A DNA stretch of 64,000 nucleotides from Onthophagus taurus (Eukaryota > Arthropoda > Insecta > Coleoptera > Scarabaeidae). The position numbers and the translations under genes are program-made. The stretch is taken from NCBI RefSeq assembly GCF_036711975.1, contig NC_091966.1:42539501-42603500 (forward strand). Direction: 5' to 3'. Below are positions 1 to 10,874 of the stretch, in pieces (positions within the stretch are counted from its first letter, which is position 1; the number at the start of each line of letters is the position of its first letter). Under the pieces are notes generated by a model that saw nothing but the letters and a program-made list of their open reading frames with translations, searched no databases and was not told where the DNA came from.

Positions 1-290
1 CCTTTAATAACTTGAAAGAGCAACAAATTCATCAAATTTTCATATTTTCGTATCTATCTCGATGTTGATGTATCTAAGAGCAAAAGTGCAAGACAGCAAA
101 TTCTTAATAATAAAATTTGCTACAACTTTTATTGTAAATTTTTTTTTATAACACGCTCCGATTCCTAAGCGTTATCTTTAATAACTTGAAAAAGAAACAA
201 ATTTTCATATTTTTGTATTTTGCTTGATATTGACGCATAAAAGTGCAAGAGAGCAATATTGTTAAGAATAATATTTGCTACAACCGAACG
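1..290. repeat. Imperfect direct repeat, about 175-bp period
   Basis: Two related AT-rich blocks (about 1-135 and 174-290) share the phrases CTTTAATAACTTGAAA, AAAAGTGCAAGA and ATTTGCTACAAC in the same order. No gene is visible. Origin unknown; it may be the end of an array that begins outside the window. Confidence 0.6.
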
Positions 291-607
291 GGAACCGTAT
301 AATGTTCTGACACGGAAGATATGGAACATCCTGTATATGTATATAAATTCATTTATAAACTTTTACCAAACAACATTTTCTGACTTTGTATTTAAACCTA
401 CCGATTTTTTACTATTAATTCTACCGACTTTTGGTCGACAGAGGGCTGGTTGGTAGCATTAGCAAATTAGCAACTAACTTCATGGGATATTATCCTCTAA
501 GTGTACGATGAATGTGTAAAAACTAGGTTCTCGTATAGCTTTGTTAATAAAGTAAATTAAAACTCTATTCGTGAGTGTTTTATTTGTTAAAAGACTAATA
601 CATTAAA

Positions 608-1045
608 CATTCGGATTTAGCTAAATTCGGCTAAACCCGAATAATTCCAGTTCTAGGTCTTGTGTTAGTTCTAGCGATGGTGCTACTGTAAAACTAGAAC
701 TAACACTAGACCTAAAACTAGAAAGTTTCGGGTTTAACCGTGCGTCTTCAGACGTTCAGTATTATGGTTTTACACTAGCGCCATCACTAGAACTAACACA
801 AGACCTAGAACTAGAATCATTCGGATTTAGCCGCACGTCCCTCAAGACGGCTAAACCCGAATGATTCTAGTTATAGGTCTTGTGTTAGTTCTAATGATAG
901 TGCTAGTACAGACGCATGGCTAAACCTGAAATTTTCTAGGTCTAGTGTTAGTTTTAGTTCAATTAGCACTGTTACTAAAACTAACATTAGAACTAGAAAC
1001 ATTCAGGGGTAGCCGTTTTAAGAGACGCACGGCTAAACGGTAGTT
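608..1045. repeat. AACTAGA/CGGGTTTAGCCG hairpin cluster 1
   Basis: Alternating inverted units: arms made of variants of AGAACTAACACTAGACCTAGAA face each other around a core in which CATTCGGGTTTAGCCG meets its reverse complement CGGCTAAACCCGAATG across a short AGACG-type loop. At least three hairpins are joined tail to tail here. The same family recurs at 18.8, 26.4/27.6, 40.5, 44.4, 58.4 and 60.6 kb. No coding potential. Nature unknown (fold-back element or the ends of a larger transposon). Confidence 0.85.
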
Positions 1046-1049
1046 ATTG

Positions 1050-2285
1050 TTTCTGGTTTATTTATAGCTACATTAATTTTTGCATTGTGCATCGTGCAAA
1101 GGAGAAAAACAGCTTTATTTTTGTGTGGTACATAAAAAATTAACATTTTGTTTGTTTGAAATCCAAATAATGTCGAACGAACGACTCGATTTTTATTTGA
1201 TAAGAATTCTGATGGGATTTCTCGCTTGTTCCAGTCAGTGTTATTTTCTTCTGTAGTAGATAATCTGCTAGAGCAACGCTAGCAGATAGTATAGCTAGTA
1301 TAGCAGTTGACAGCGTCATTTCTATTAGAATTTTTAATTGGTTCAACTAATTTCTTTACAACATCCATCAGTTTGTTAGATACCATATACGGACCATCTG
1401 AATATATCCATAACTCATGAAAAACCGAAAAGATGAAAAAAAAATTGTCATTACGGACCTGTATTTTTCAAAAACGTGCAAACGAGCCGAAACCTTCATG
1501 TATGACTCAAAACCTGTTTATATATAATACATTTATATCCATAAACACATCCCATAATATAAATACAGCCTTATAAATCAGCAATTAATGTGTAAATTTT
1601 TTGTCTTTTATACTTTTTTTGCCATAAAGACAATGTCAATAAGTTTGTTTTTACATTTTTTTTATCTTGTTCCAAATACATAGTTACATGAATACTTTAG
1701 CGTTAAATCCTTTTAAATACATAATATAAGGAGATATATTATAAAAAGATATTGTCAAAATCGAAAATTTTATGGCAGCGCGCCTTGTCAAAGATTTATG
1801 TCAACATAACCTCACATGTCACTTTATTGTAATCCTAGGTATTAAAAATTAAAATAAAACACAAAGTAACTTGTAAAATTTATTTTAACTGTTATTTTCC
1901 CCTTTCATAATTCATTTAAGGTCTTTTAAGAGAAATCGTCAAGTTAAATCAACAACGGCCAAACACACCCAAATTAAGGTAACAAAATACAAAATAAAAT
2001 CCTTAAAATGATACAATAAGTTATGTATACAAACAGTATATCTAGTATATACATTGTTATTGTGGTTATTTACAAATTAACAAAATTAAAAATAATGTTT
2101 TTATAAATTTTTATATAAAAAGAAAATGTTAAAATATAATCTTGATATAAACACGTATAACATTTTTTTTTTAATCACTCTATGAAAAAACTCGCGCAAC
2201 ATACAATTCTCAATGAGAAGTAATTTCTTGTTGTTATAAAATAGAAAAAATAGTCATTGGAAAAATTTCTAAGTAGCATTTTAGG
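1050..2285. other. Intergenic, AT-rich, no gene recognised
   Basis: A 68-codon minus-strand reading frame (1140-1346) has a hydrophobic N-terminus that resembles a signal peptide, but it matches no family I know. The rest is low-complexity AT-rich sequence and probably includes the BLCAP 3' UTR. Confidence 0.5.
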
Positions 2286-2522
2286 TTATCCGTTGTCACT
2301 TGTACAAGGTCCTGAGCTCCACAACACGCAATTTCCCACCCCGCTATAACAAATAAGGAAGACGGCTACCAAAAAAATCAAACTGCAAATTGTGCAAGGT
2401 TTCTTTTCCAAGAAAAATCCAATTAGGTAAAGCACCATGAACATTACGTGTGTTTGCACCAAGGCCGGATTTAATGGTTTCGGTATCAATAGAACTGGTA
2501 TCAACCATTGGAGGCAGTACAT
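2286..2522 (-). CDS. BLCAP: BLCAP / BC10 family small membrane protein
   Basis: A 78-residue protein of the bladder cancer-associated protein (BC10) family, a tiny, highly conserved animal membrane protein of unclear biochemical role. The family start MYCLQWL and the run [12 protein letters not shown] are present, followed by a first hydrophobic segment (about residues 26-39), the conserved EKKPCTIC loop, and a second membrane segment ([13 protein letters not shown]). The reading frame extends five codons upstream, but I choose the inner Met at 2522 because MYCLQWL is the conserved family N-terminus. The coding region is a single exon, as in vertebrates. It is divergent from RpS28, with about 450 bp between the two starts. 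The C-terminus after the second membrane segment is shorter and different from the vertebrate tail, which is usual for insects. Confidence 0.93.
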   Translation of the reverse strand: MYCLQWLIPVLLIPKPLNPALVQTHVMFMVLYLIGFFLEKKPCTICSLIFLVAVFLICYSGVGNCVLWSSGPCTSDNG

Positions 2523-2970
2523 CGCAGCAAACCACACAATCTTTTATTATTCTCGGGCACATTTAACAAATAAAACCGAACTTTTTTTGTTAAGAACAAT
2601 ATAGAGTCCGATTTTGACAACAATTATAATTTTTTTTTGACACCTGTCAAGTGGGGTTGACGTGAAACATTTTTTATTAAACGACGCGCGCATCAGCTGA
2701 TTCCATAAATTTTAATTATAAATCTAAACTCAAATTTTAATTACAATTTAAATTTAACCCCGACAAATTAAATTAACCATCTTATTTTTGTTAAAAAATT
2801 CTTTAAAAATTATTAAAACCTGGTAATTTTTCAATTTAAACGTTGCCCATCTTGATTTGTGGTTATGGCATTAACGCGTGTGGCGCCCTCTTTCCCATTT
2901 CCGACAGCCTAAGCTGCTAAAGTGTTTTCTTGCACGTGGTGCTTTAAAAACTAAAAATTAATAAATAAAC
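2523..2970. promoter_or_regulatory. Divergent BLCAP-RpS28 promoter region with TOP-like tract
   Basis: This 448-bp gap separates the BLCAP start (minus) from the RpS28 start (plus). At 2886-2896 lies CCCTCTTTCCC, a pyrimidine tract like the 5' TOP motif of ribosomal protein genes, about 75-85 bp before the RpS28 ATG. I infer that the RpS28 transcript starts there and that the region serves both genes. No clear TATA box. Confidence 0.5.
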
Positions 2971-3168
2971 ATGGATAAATCCGTTGTTCGAGCTCGCGTC
3001 ATTAAAGTTTTGGGTCGTACCGGTTCCCAGGGGCAATGTACGCAGGTAAAAGTTGAGTTCTTGGGGGAACAAAACCGACAGATTATCCGAAACGTGAAGG
3101 GCCCCGTTCGAGAAGGAGACATTTTAACGCTTTTGGAATCTGAACGTGAAGCCAGAAGATTAAGATAA
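2971..3168 (+). CDS. RpS28: 40S ribosomal protein S28 (eS28)
   Basis: A 65-residue protein of the small ribosomal subunit that sits near the mRNA exit channel. It carries the nearly invariant eS28 blocks [40 protein letters not shown] and the C-terminal EREARRLR. Length matches animal eS28 (64-69 residues). The start is preceded by AAC and the upstream leader has a TOP-like tract. The open frame is uninterrupted, so it is a functional gene rather than a retrocopy: a GT-AG intron follows the stop in the 3' UTR, and AATAAA signals lie near 3296-3305. Confidence 0.97.
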   Translation: MDKSVVRARVIKVLGRTGSQGQCTQVKVEFLGEQNRQIIRNVKGPVREGDILTLLESEREARRLR

Positions 3169-3172
3169 TTAG

Positions 3173-3226
3173 GTAAATAAAAGATGATTTCATTAGTTTA
3201 ATTTTTATTGTTATATTTTGTTTCAG
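3173..3226 (+). other. Candidate intron in the RpS28 3' UTR
   Basis: Four bases after the stop codon there is AG|GTAAAT, and 54 bp later a T-rich stretch ends in TTTCAG|GT. This fits a short insect intron in the 3' UTR. Its distance from the stop is short enough to escape nonsense-mediated decay under the usual 50-nt rule. Confidence 0.55.
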
Positions 3227-3505
3227 GTTAAAGTTTTTGCTAAAAACAAGAATGAAAAAGTTTACTGTGGGGATTATTACACATTAATGCGTTTAAATAA
3301 ATAAAACTACATTAATTTTACATGTAACAACTTTTATTATTAATAAATTATGTTCTCACAGTATTTTTTAATTTTACTTAAATGATTTATGTCAAAATCA
3401 AAATGTGACAGTTACTTTAACCTCACTTTTTAGTTAACCTAACCTTAAACGTTAAAAGCATTCCTGTTTTAATCAGTTTTATTCTTAATAATTTCCATAA
3501 TAATC

Positions 3506-4156
3506 ATGTTTGAAGAATTAGAACAAAGTGAATTAGGTTCACAAGAATATTGGGACAAGTTATATAAAAAAGAGATTGAAAATTACAAGAATAATGGTGA
3601 TGTGGGTGAAATTTGGTTTGGTGAAGACATTGTTGATAGAGTATTAAGGTGGATATTAAAAAATAACATTCCAAAATCGCATAAAATCGTCGATGTTGGA
3701 TGCGGAAATGGAATGATGTTGATTGAGCTTCATAATGAGGGTTTCACAAATCTTTATGGGGTTGATTATTCAGAGCATGCAATCACTTTAGCTGAAGCTG
3801 TTAAGGAAAAGTATGAATGTAACCACATAAAATACTCAGTTTGCGATTTATTGGGGGAAAATACAAATTTGGAAGAATTTGATGTGGTTTTTGATAAAGG
3901 AACTTACGACGCGATTAGTTTAAGTGATAACGCCAAAATTAATAGGAACAAATACATCAAAAATGTGGCAAAATCACTGAAGGAAAATGGATTACTTATT
4001 TTGAATTCTTGCAATTGGACTGAATGTGAAGTTGTGGAGCAATTTAAAGAATTTTTTGAGGTGTTTAATGTTATACCAACACCACAATTTAAGTTTGGGG
4101 GAAAAGTGGGAAATGTAGTTTCTTCTGTTGTATTTAAAAAAATAAAATTTGATTAA
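3506..4156 (+). CDS. EEF1AKMT2: EEF1A lysine methyltransferase 2 homologue (METTL10 type)
   Basis: A 216-residue class I SAM-dependent methyltransferase. The N-terminal block GSQEYWDKLYKKE followed by GDVGEIWFGED is the signature of the METTL10/EEF1AKMT2/Efm4 family, which methylates a lysine of translation factor eEF1A in the cytosol. Motif I is VDVGCGNG (residues 62-69), the acidic motif II is GVDYS (85-89), and the post-motif FDVVFDKGTYDAISL (125-139) is also typical. Length is close to other family members. The gene is intronless here, begins about 340 bp after RpS28 on the same strand, and lacks any disruption. Substrate assignment rests on family resemblance only. Confidence 0.9.
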   Translation: MFEELEQSELGSQEYWDKLYKKEIENYKNNGDVGEIWFGEDIVDRVLRWILKNNIPKSHKIVDVGCGNGMMLIELHNEGFTNLYGVDYSEHAITLAEAVKEKYECNHIKYSVCDLLGENTNLEEFDVVFDKGTYDAISLSDNAKINRNKYIKNVAKSLKENGLLILNSCNWTECEVVEQFKEFFEVFNVIPTPQFKFGGKVGNVVSSVVFKKIKFD

Positions 4157-4422
4157 TTTAATTATTGAATAACTTTATTACAATCCTTAAGATTAAATAC
4201 ATTCCAAAAATTATTGTGAAAAAAGGAGAAACATACAAAAGTCAATTTGTAAATGGGGCTACATCTAATCCAATCTAATTGTAACAATACAATTATTAAT
4301 TATTACTATTTGTATATATAATAAAATGAAATTAACACAATTTATCAAACATCTATCATTTAAGATAATCTTATTTTTAATATATATATATTTTACTATT
4401 TTCTAATATAGATATCAATCAC

Positions 4423-4715
4423 TTAATACGCTTCCCCTTCTTCATAATCATCATAATGACGACTATTTCCGTTTGAATTGTCGGGTTCAAATTTCTTTTC
4501 GTCCTCTTCGTATTTTACGTTTGTGTCGTCGTAAGCGGTTGTCGTTTGATATTGAGTGTAATCTGGATAATCTAAAAATAAAAATTAATATGTAATTATT
4601 AGTTGAACTCTAAAATTGTATTCTTATAGTAAAAATTAATGAATAAAAAAAAATGTATGAAGCGTATACTACCAAGTAAGCAATACTTAAAGACAAATGG
4701 CCCTGTTGCTTCCAT
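4423..4715 (-). CDS. Hypothetical small acidic protein (two exons)
   Basis: The terminal exon (4423-4571) follows TATTTTTAG and encodes an acidic Tyr/Asp/Glu-rich tail ending HYDDYEEGEAY before TAA. A candidate upstream exon (4673-4715) starts with MEATGPF and ends at a G|GTAGTA donor; the phases join correctly through a 101-bp intron, giving 63 residues. Codon usage and the clean splice phase favour a real exon, but I recognise no family. The short first exon may be wrong: the acidic exon could instead be the 3' end of a longer gene whose upstream exons lie beyond the LINE relic at 5.1 kb. It converges with EEF1AKMT2. Confidence 0.45.
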
Positions 4716-5095
4716 ATCATATTTAGATAAAATTAATTTAGCATCAAATGTAATCGCATTAAAAAAAATTTTTTTGTGTTTAAAGCGAGATTAACAAATT
4801 AATGCTTTTTTTAAATTTAATTGAATTCATGAAGAAAGGTGACGTGGAAATTTGAAACTATATTGTTTTGTGGTTGGGAATGGAAAAATTTAACACAGTG
4901 TAGGAATAGGAGTTTCAATTAAAGTGAATTACAATAGATATCCCCAACAAAATATCCTCATAATAACGAAAATTAATTTAAAAATTGTGCCATAAACGTT
5001 GCTTAGTACACATTCTCTAAACGAGCGTAAAAAACGTCAAAGAGAGATACATAATTGAAGCTCTGATTATAGGAATTAAGAATTCGAACTAATGA
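4716..5095. other. Intergenic, nothing recognised
   Basis: AT-rich sequence between the small acidic gene and the LINE relic. No reading frame, repeat or RNA signal stands out. Confidence 0.5.
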
Positions 5096-5101
5096 CGAAT
5101 T

Positions 5102-6320
5102 TTGAAAAGGTTAGTGTTAGATACGATTTTTGCAAGCTGTCTAAATGAGCAATTGCGAGATTTTCCAGATGCCCTTCGTGGCACACTAACTCAGGCCTTC
5201 CACAGTGCATGTCCTGGGAGAATTGTGGAGGAGAGAGAGAGGACTACACCTTGGTGGACTCCTGATCTATATTCACTGAGGGTCACTTGCAGAATAAAGC
5301 AAAACAAACTAGACCGAATTCTGACTAGACCTTCTTCACCAGTCAGAGTTCAAACGTTTAGTACGACAAAAGAAACGATAAGCTTGGAGAGGTTTTTGTG
5401 AAGAGCGCTGCCGAGCCCTCACGCCTAAAGAAAATACTATCTCGCGGCCAAAACCACAGTTGTGATATTCTCAAAAAGTGATGGCAGTTTTGCCAAGGAT
5501 CTAAAAGAATCGTTGCATTTACTAATGGATGTTCATTTTCCAAGTTCTTTGCAAGGTTTTTCTTCTGCACCAAGTGGAATTTAACAACTCTCCTATCAGC
5601 CAGGACTGGCAGATAGCCAACCAGGTTGTACGGAATGAGTTGGTAGAGTGGGCCGTCGGTAGTTCTTCAATGGAGCCTAGAGGATATGAAAATACACTTG
5701 ATGAGAGTTTTTAAAGCCTGCTTATAGCCTTTAATTACGTTCCCATCAGCTGGAGGAAGGTTACAGTAACCTTTATACTAAAGAATGGAAAAAAGGACCC
5801 TAAAGCCTTTCGACCAATTAGTCTCTCATCATTTCTTTTAAAGATGCTTGAATGACTATGTGAACATTACATTAGAGAGAAGCGTTTCTTTTGCACTTGC
5901 ACCAACATGCTTATATCAAAGGTAAATCTGTGGATAGCGTCCTACACATGGTAATGGGGCGCATCGAGCAAGCACTTGATTCGAAAGAGTCTATTCTGGG
6001 AACTTTCCTTGATATAGAGGGAGCGTTTGACAAAACCACCTTTAGTAGCATTAACACACACAGGCACTGGAATCCCGAAGAGTGCCATTGGTCATCACGG
6101 GCTGGATAAAAACAATGCTAGCAAGCAGAGTTATTCAGGCTAAGGCGAAAGGACACATAGTACAGAGAGCTGTGGTTCAGGGTTGCCCACAAGGTGGGGT
6201 ACTCTCACCGGTTCTCTGGTGCTTAATAGTTGATGATCTCATTCGTGAGTTAAATAATAAATATCTCTTCACAGTTGGTTACGCCGACGACGTGGCTATC
6301 TTGTTAAGAGTTAACTTTTT
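5102..6320 (+). pseudogene. Broken I-group LINE (endonuclease end and reverse transcriptase)
   Basis: Fragments in several frames follow the order of a non-LTR retrotransposon. The endonuclease tail and linker (TTPWWTPDLYSLR, near 5250) come first. Next come the RT start (KAFRPISLSSFLLKMLE, near 5800), the catalytic block FLDIEGAFDKT (near 6010), QGCPQGGVLSPVLW (near 6180) and YADDVAIL (near 6290). Frameshifts and stops separate these blocks, so no protein can be made. After the YADD box the sequence changes to a DNA-transposon relic at about 6320, which probably inserted here. It resembles the RNase H-bearing element at 47.3-50.2 kb and is likely of the same R1/LOA/I group. Confidence 0.85.
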
Positions 6321-6334
6321 TCTTATTAATAAAT

Positions 6335-7085
6335 TTTCCTTTCCAGCATAAGTGTTGCAAAAACGTTCACAACTGCGGCTTATAATTGCTGTTGGGAATT
6401 TATTAGCTGTTTATAGATAACATCTTTCAATCTTCCCCAAAGGAAAAAATCGATAGGTGTTATAGGACCGGTGACCAACAAACACCAAAATCTGCGATCA
6501 AAAAATTGGTGATAATAGCAGCATTGTGAGACGGTGCACCATCATGTTGAAAAAAAACATTTCGCAGTTGCGCTAGAGGTAAATCGTCAGCAACAGGTTC
6601 GATTTGTTGCCTAAATATGTTCAAATATTTTATTTGTGCTGTGCACCAGCGCTACTCATATATGATTCATTTGTCCAAATACAATTTAAAGAAAAATTGC
6701 GTGCCTCGTCACATTTTCCCAAGAGCCATTGTCAAAAATTCATGCGCTGTTCAAGATCTCGTGGTCTGAGGTAATGGACTTTGCTAGTTCTGTATGACTT
6801 AAAACTGAATTTTTTCAAAATTCGCCTAGCTTTGGTTCTTCCGCTTTGATATCTATGGATTATTTTTCATTGCCCCTAAAACTACTACTTCTAATTCCCC
6901 GTCTTCATTCGGTATATAAGTTTTTGATCTTTTCTTTTCGAATTGGGCGCTAGTTTGTAGATTATATCACAATCTTCTAAAAATATCATTAAAAGGTTGC
7001 CGTCTCTCTGGATATCGTTCATGATATAAATTTCCTGCAATCTCAAACCAATTTTCCCATTTTTCATAATTTTTATATGATATTA
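6335..7085 (-). pseudogene. DUF4817-type DDE transposase relic
   Basis: Read on the minus strand, the N-terminal part carries a block like NLYHERYPERRQP (near 7000), typical of the DUF4817 helix-turn-helix at the start of many insect mariner-like transposases. The C-terminal part has the catalytic FQHDGAPSHN (about 6520-6555) and PIDFFLWG (about 6433-6456) blocks. Frames are interrupted by stops and shifts. The element interrupts the LINE at about 6320. Confidence 0.7.
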
Positions 7086-7350
7086 TTTTGAAAGTTGATG
7101 ACAACTAAGTAATACTCTAACGATAAGCACTAACACTTACAACTTGAATCAAAATTTGACAGATAGATACTCGTAAACAATGCATTTGTTTTATCGAAAC
7201 GCCGTCAAAGCCCACTAGCGTACTAGTTAGCAATTGAAAATCTTAAAAGTTTAAAAGTCGTATATTTCAAAGATGACTTGAACGAGATATCAAATGTGTT
7301 TTATTTTTGGAAAGGAAATTTAATGCTCTCGTCGAATTTATAAAAATATA

Positions 7351-7663
7351 TAGGGTGTTCCATTTAAAAAAAAATCATTTTTATGTCAATAAGTACTAAA
7401 ATATTGCTTTGAGGGCAAGCTAACTTATCCCATCGAATTCTATATAAAAAGTTGCTTTAGAAATGTTTTCACAGAAAGAAAGATATATTAATAAGAAAAA
7501 TGTTAAGACGACTTTTCGAAAATACCCTTTTTTGAAAAAACACGGCTTTTCGCCATTAAGTTTCTTATAAAAATCGAGCCTCAAACACTGATATCATTCT
7601 ACCTCTATCTCTTATAGAAAGAGGAGTTTCCCTTTAAAAGTGTACAATTTGGCCCACCCTGTG
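7351..7663. mobile_element. Possible short element with GGGTG ends
   Basis: It starts ATAGGGTGTTCCATTT and ends GGCCCACCCTGTG, resembling the terminal sequences of the DUF4817-linked elements elsewhere in the window. Inverted symmetry beyond the ends is poor. Low confidence. Confidence 0.3.
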
Positions 7664-7664
7664 C

Positions 7665-8430
7665 AGTTATTTTCACTAAACTTGTTGAGATTACAACATA
7701 TATTTTCGGATGAAATACCTAACTGTGTGTCAATAGACTCTGTGCGAAATAGATCAATCAATACACTCTGTGATTGTAATAAATTAGATAGATCCGAATG
7801 TAACGTTTCTTTTTTAACAGACCCAACCCAACGCAACCCGGAATTTACAACCCACCTCCTGCTCCGAACTCAACCCGACATTTAGAGAGTTTAAATGTTA
7901 ATTAACCTAACTCAAAATCTAATTTCCATACAGAATTCTGAAATAAATTAGATTGCATAACGACTAAGTCGACCTGTCGTTAGATAGACTGTGTGACAAT
8001 AGACATAGTCTAATTGATTGTTTATTGATGAAACATTTAGTCTGATTGGTTTAAAATCTCGATGCATTATCACTTTATAACCGACTCAATTTATATGCAG
8101 TTGTGTTGTGTACCTACATTAAATTTAATGAATTTATGTCCATCCACTAAACTATTGGCCAATTAATTAAAAATCGACTGTGTGCGCCAAGCCTACTTAA
8201 GTTATGTCAAACAACTGATCAATCAAAAAACGATAATTTGCTGATATCACACGAGCTAGAGTTTCTTGCAAACTTTACCTATTTCCTGTGATTCTATTTT
8301 TGGCGAACTTATCATATTTCTTGCGAAATAATTCCCAAAATTCTTCTTCTTTAACTGTATGGTTAACCGTACTGAATAACACATGGCTGCGGTAAGTTGG
8401 ATTTGTTTACCATAATTTTAAATATTAATT
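7665..8430. other. Intergenic with dispersed repeat
   Basis: No gene. The stretch near 7955-8010 (CATAACGACTAAGTCGACC, then TCGTTAGATAGACTGTGTG) recurs in inverted orientation near 19605-19660, marking a dispersed repeat of unknown type. A related phrase occurs near 7725-7760. Confidence 0.5.
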
Positions 8431-8439
8431 TTTATTCTT

Positions 8440-9900
8440 TTGGATTGATAAGGTTAATTTGTTAGATCTCCATTCTTTGAAAGGAGATGAATTAGTTAAC
8501 CGCCTGAGGGAATGGGGTTCATCCCCAAGAAGAGTGAGTATAAGTGTCTCCAATGCGACGTATTACAAAATTACAGTAATGCACTTGATGGGTGTACAGG
8601 GTGTCCAAATTTCGATGGGTTTGCAGGGTATCTCAGTTATTATGAAAGATAGAATGTTGCGGCTTTCGCGAACATGAGCTACTTTTTTGTGAAACTTACA
8701 ATGGCGCAAACCAAATTTTCATAGCCCTTTTGATTTTTGATATACAGGGAGTATTTGAAATTTACGATTTTCAGACACCTTCTGTAGCTCGGCTATCCGG
8801 AAACTTAGTAAACAAGTAAAAATGGGTTCTAATAGATTTTTTTCACGTGGAATCCAATGGTGCACGTAGAATTGTTCTAGTCATCACGGTTTTTGAGTTA
8901 TAAACACAACTCAAATACTAAATACTCAACTTCTAAAATACTTAACTCTTTATAACTCAAAAACCGTGATGACTAGAAAAATTCTACGTGCACCATTGGA
9001 TTCTACATGAAAAAATCTATTAGCACCCGTTTTTGTGTTTCCGGATAGCCGAGATACAGGAGGTGTCTGAAAATCGTAAATTTTGAAACAATCCATGTAT
9101 ATATTTGTAAGTTTCACAAAAAAGTAGCTCAGGTTCGCGAAAGCCGCAACTTTCTATCTTTCATAATAACTGAGATACCCTGCAAACCCATCGAAATTTG
9201 GACACCCTGTACATGTGGGTATACAATGATAAGGTTTTATCGTTTCAAAAAGGCACTTTTTTTGTATATTCTAAATTAGATATATGGCAAATTTTAGGGT
9301 TCGTGTTTCTTTGGCTGGGAAAGGCAAACCTTAACCTCATTACGAAAATTACCGACAAGTTCTTGCAGATAGCTGTTGATCGGGCGTTGTTCTGTCGAGA
9401 GGTAGTCCTGGATAAATATCTGTTGTACCCAGAAAGGTTAGGTGGTCCGGGTTTTATTATCGAGATAGACGAAAGCAAATTTGGTAGAAGAAAATACCAT
9501 CAAGGACACAGTGTTGAAGGTCAGTTTGGCGGATATGAACGCGGAACGGGTCGCGTTTTCGTGGAAGATAGGCGGCAGATACCCTGAATCCATTAATTGA
9601 AAAGTGGATACTTCCCGGTACCACCATTATTTCAGACTATTGGAAAGCTTATGATTGTTTGGAGAGACACGGGTATGTACACCTTACAGTAAATAATTCC
9701 ATTAATTTTAAGGATCCAGAAACTGGCGCGCACACCAAGCAACGCCATCGAATCCACTTGGCGTCATGCGAAGAGTAGCATGTTAACATCTGGTCGCACT
9801 AAAAATCATCTCCCAGGGAATCTTGTCAGATATATTTTCCACAAATCGTGTACAGGGAAGAAGCTTGATAAGTATCTCCAACCCGTAAAAATAAAATATT
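8440..9900 (+). pseudogene. Merlin (IS1016/ISXO2-like) transposase, interrupted
   Basis: An N-terminal zinc-ribbon-like part (CLQCDVLQNYSNALDG, near 8535-8590) is followed, after a 613-bp inserted element, by KLDIWQILGFVFLWL. The catalytic domain comes next: EIDESKFGRRKYHQGH (9460-9505), GGYERGTGRVFV, a D near ISDYWKAYDCL (9630), and a GAHT...AIESTWRHAKS block (about 9730-9770). The order and motifs are those of Merlin/ISXO2 DDE transposases. At least two frameshifts lie in it (near 8515 and 9570), so this copy is dead. Terminal repeats were not identified. Confidence 0.85.
8597..9209. mobile_element. 613-bp fold-back element inserted in Merlin
   Basis: It begins CAGGGTGTCCAAATTTCG and ends with the inverted counterpart, flanked by TA on both sides. 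The arms are long (more than 250 bp each) and nearly perfect, so the element is one large hairpin with a short centre. No coding sequence. Removing it with one TA leaves a continuous Merlin zinc-ribbon frame (DGCTC), which supports the boundaries. The ends match the DUF4817-linked fold-back family at 53 kb. Confidence 0.85.
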
Positions 9901-9960
9901 ATATAGATCATGAGTATATAAATATAAATTTCAAACTTGAAAGCAACCAGAGCTGACTGA

Positions 9961-10874
9961 CAAGGGAAGTATCAGAACTGTCCCTCACCGATTTTGTTGA
10001 AATTTGGTACAGCGATAGTATGGCCAAAAATAAGGTTTACGTATTTTTTTATACGTGCTAATAAAGCCCCTGGGGCGAGTTATAAGGGTTGGAAATCGGG
10101 GCGAAATATGTATATTCGCTTATAGGCTGAAAACGAAAATAGCTATCGAAATGTGGTAAATGTATTTAATAAAATATATTTTCTACCCCAAACTTCTAAC
10201 CCTTGTAAGTTCTTTCAAAAGTACTACCTAACGTATAAAAAATCATCGTCGTAAATTGCACCAAAATCGATTTTTTTGCAAAAAAATTTAATTTTTGGGG
10301 TGGTTAGGGTAGTTAATCCCAGCCACCCCTAAATGTCGTATAGGGTTTATTTTACTGCGTAAATCTTAATTTACATCTAATTTATGCTTTTCTTCCAAAT
10401 ATTGTTCAACAGTGTAATAGTTTATCACATTATTCTTAAGGAAAGGGGTTATCTATCATACCCCGTAACTTTGCAGGGGATAGTCAGAGGCAAATAAGAA
10501 AAAACAAGTCATTGCTATTTTTAAACGTACTATAAGGACACATAACATCGCCAAAATCGACAGGGTAGTTTTAAAAATATTCCAAAAAACTAGGGGTAGT
10601 TTACCCCCTGAAGCCCTCAGATATATGTGTGATACATCAATGAAAAGCTCTTTGAAAATGAATATCAGTTTACATTTACCACATTTCGATAGCTACTTTC
10701 GTTTTCAGCCTATAAGCGAATGTATATATTTCGCCCCGATTTCCAACCCTTATAACTCGCCCCAGGGGCTTTATTAGCACGTATAAAAAAATACGTAAAC
10801 CTTATTTTTGGCCATACTATCGCTGTACCAAATTTCAACAAAATCGGTGAGGGACAGTTCTGATACTTCCCTTG
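9961..10874. mobile_element. 914-bp fold-back element, CAAGGGAAG ends, TGA duplication
   Basis: The left end CAAGGGAAGTATCAGAACTG and the right end CAGTTCTGATACTTCCCTTG are reverse complements. The arms match for about 250 bp, with TGA on both sides (9958-9960 and 10875-10877). No transposase. A 3-bp duplication fits Harbinger- or Zator-like families; I cannot decide. It sits just behind the Merlin relic. Confidence 0.8.

Noticed and set aside
608-1045. Telomeric repeat, because of CTAAACCC-like motifs
   Set aside because: The motif occurs once per hairpin arm and is not in tandem; insect telomeres usually use TTAGG or TCAGG.
1140-1346. 68-codon minus-strand frame with a signal-peptide-like start
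   Set aside because: No family resemblance, no splice or promoter support, and composition typical of chance frames in this AT-rich region.
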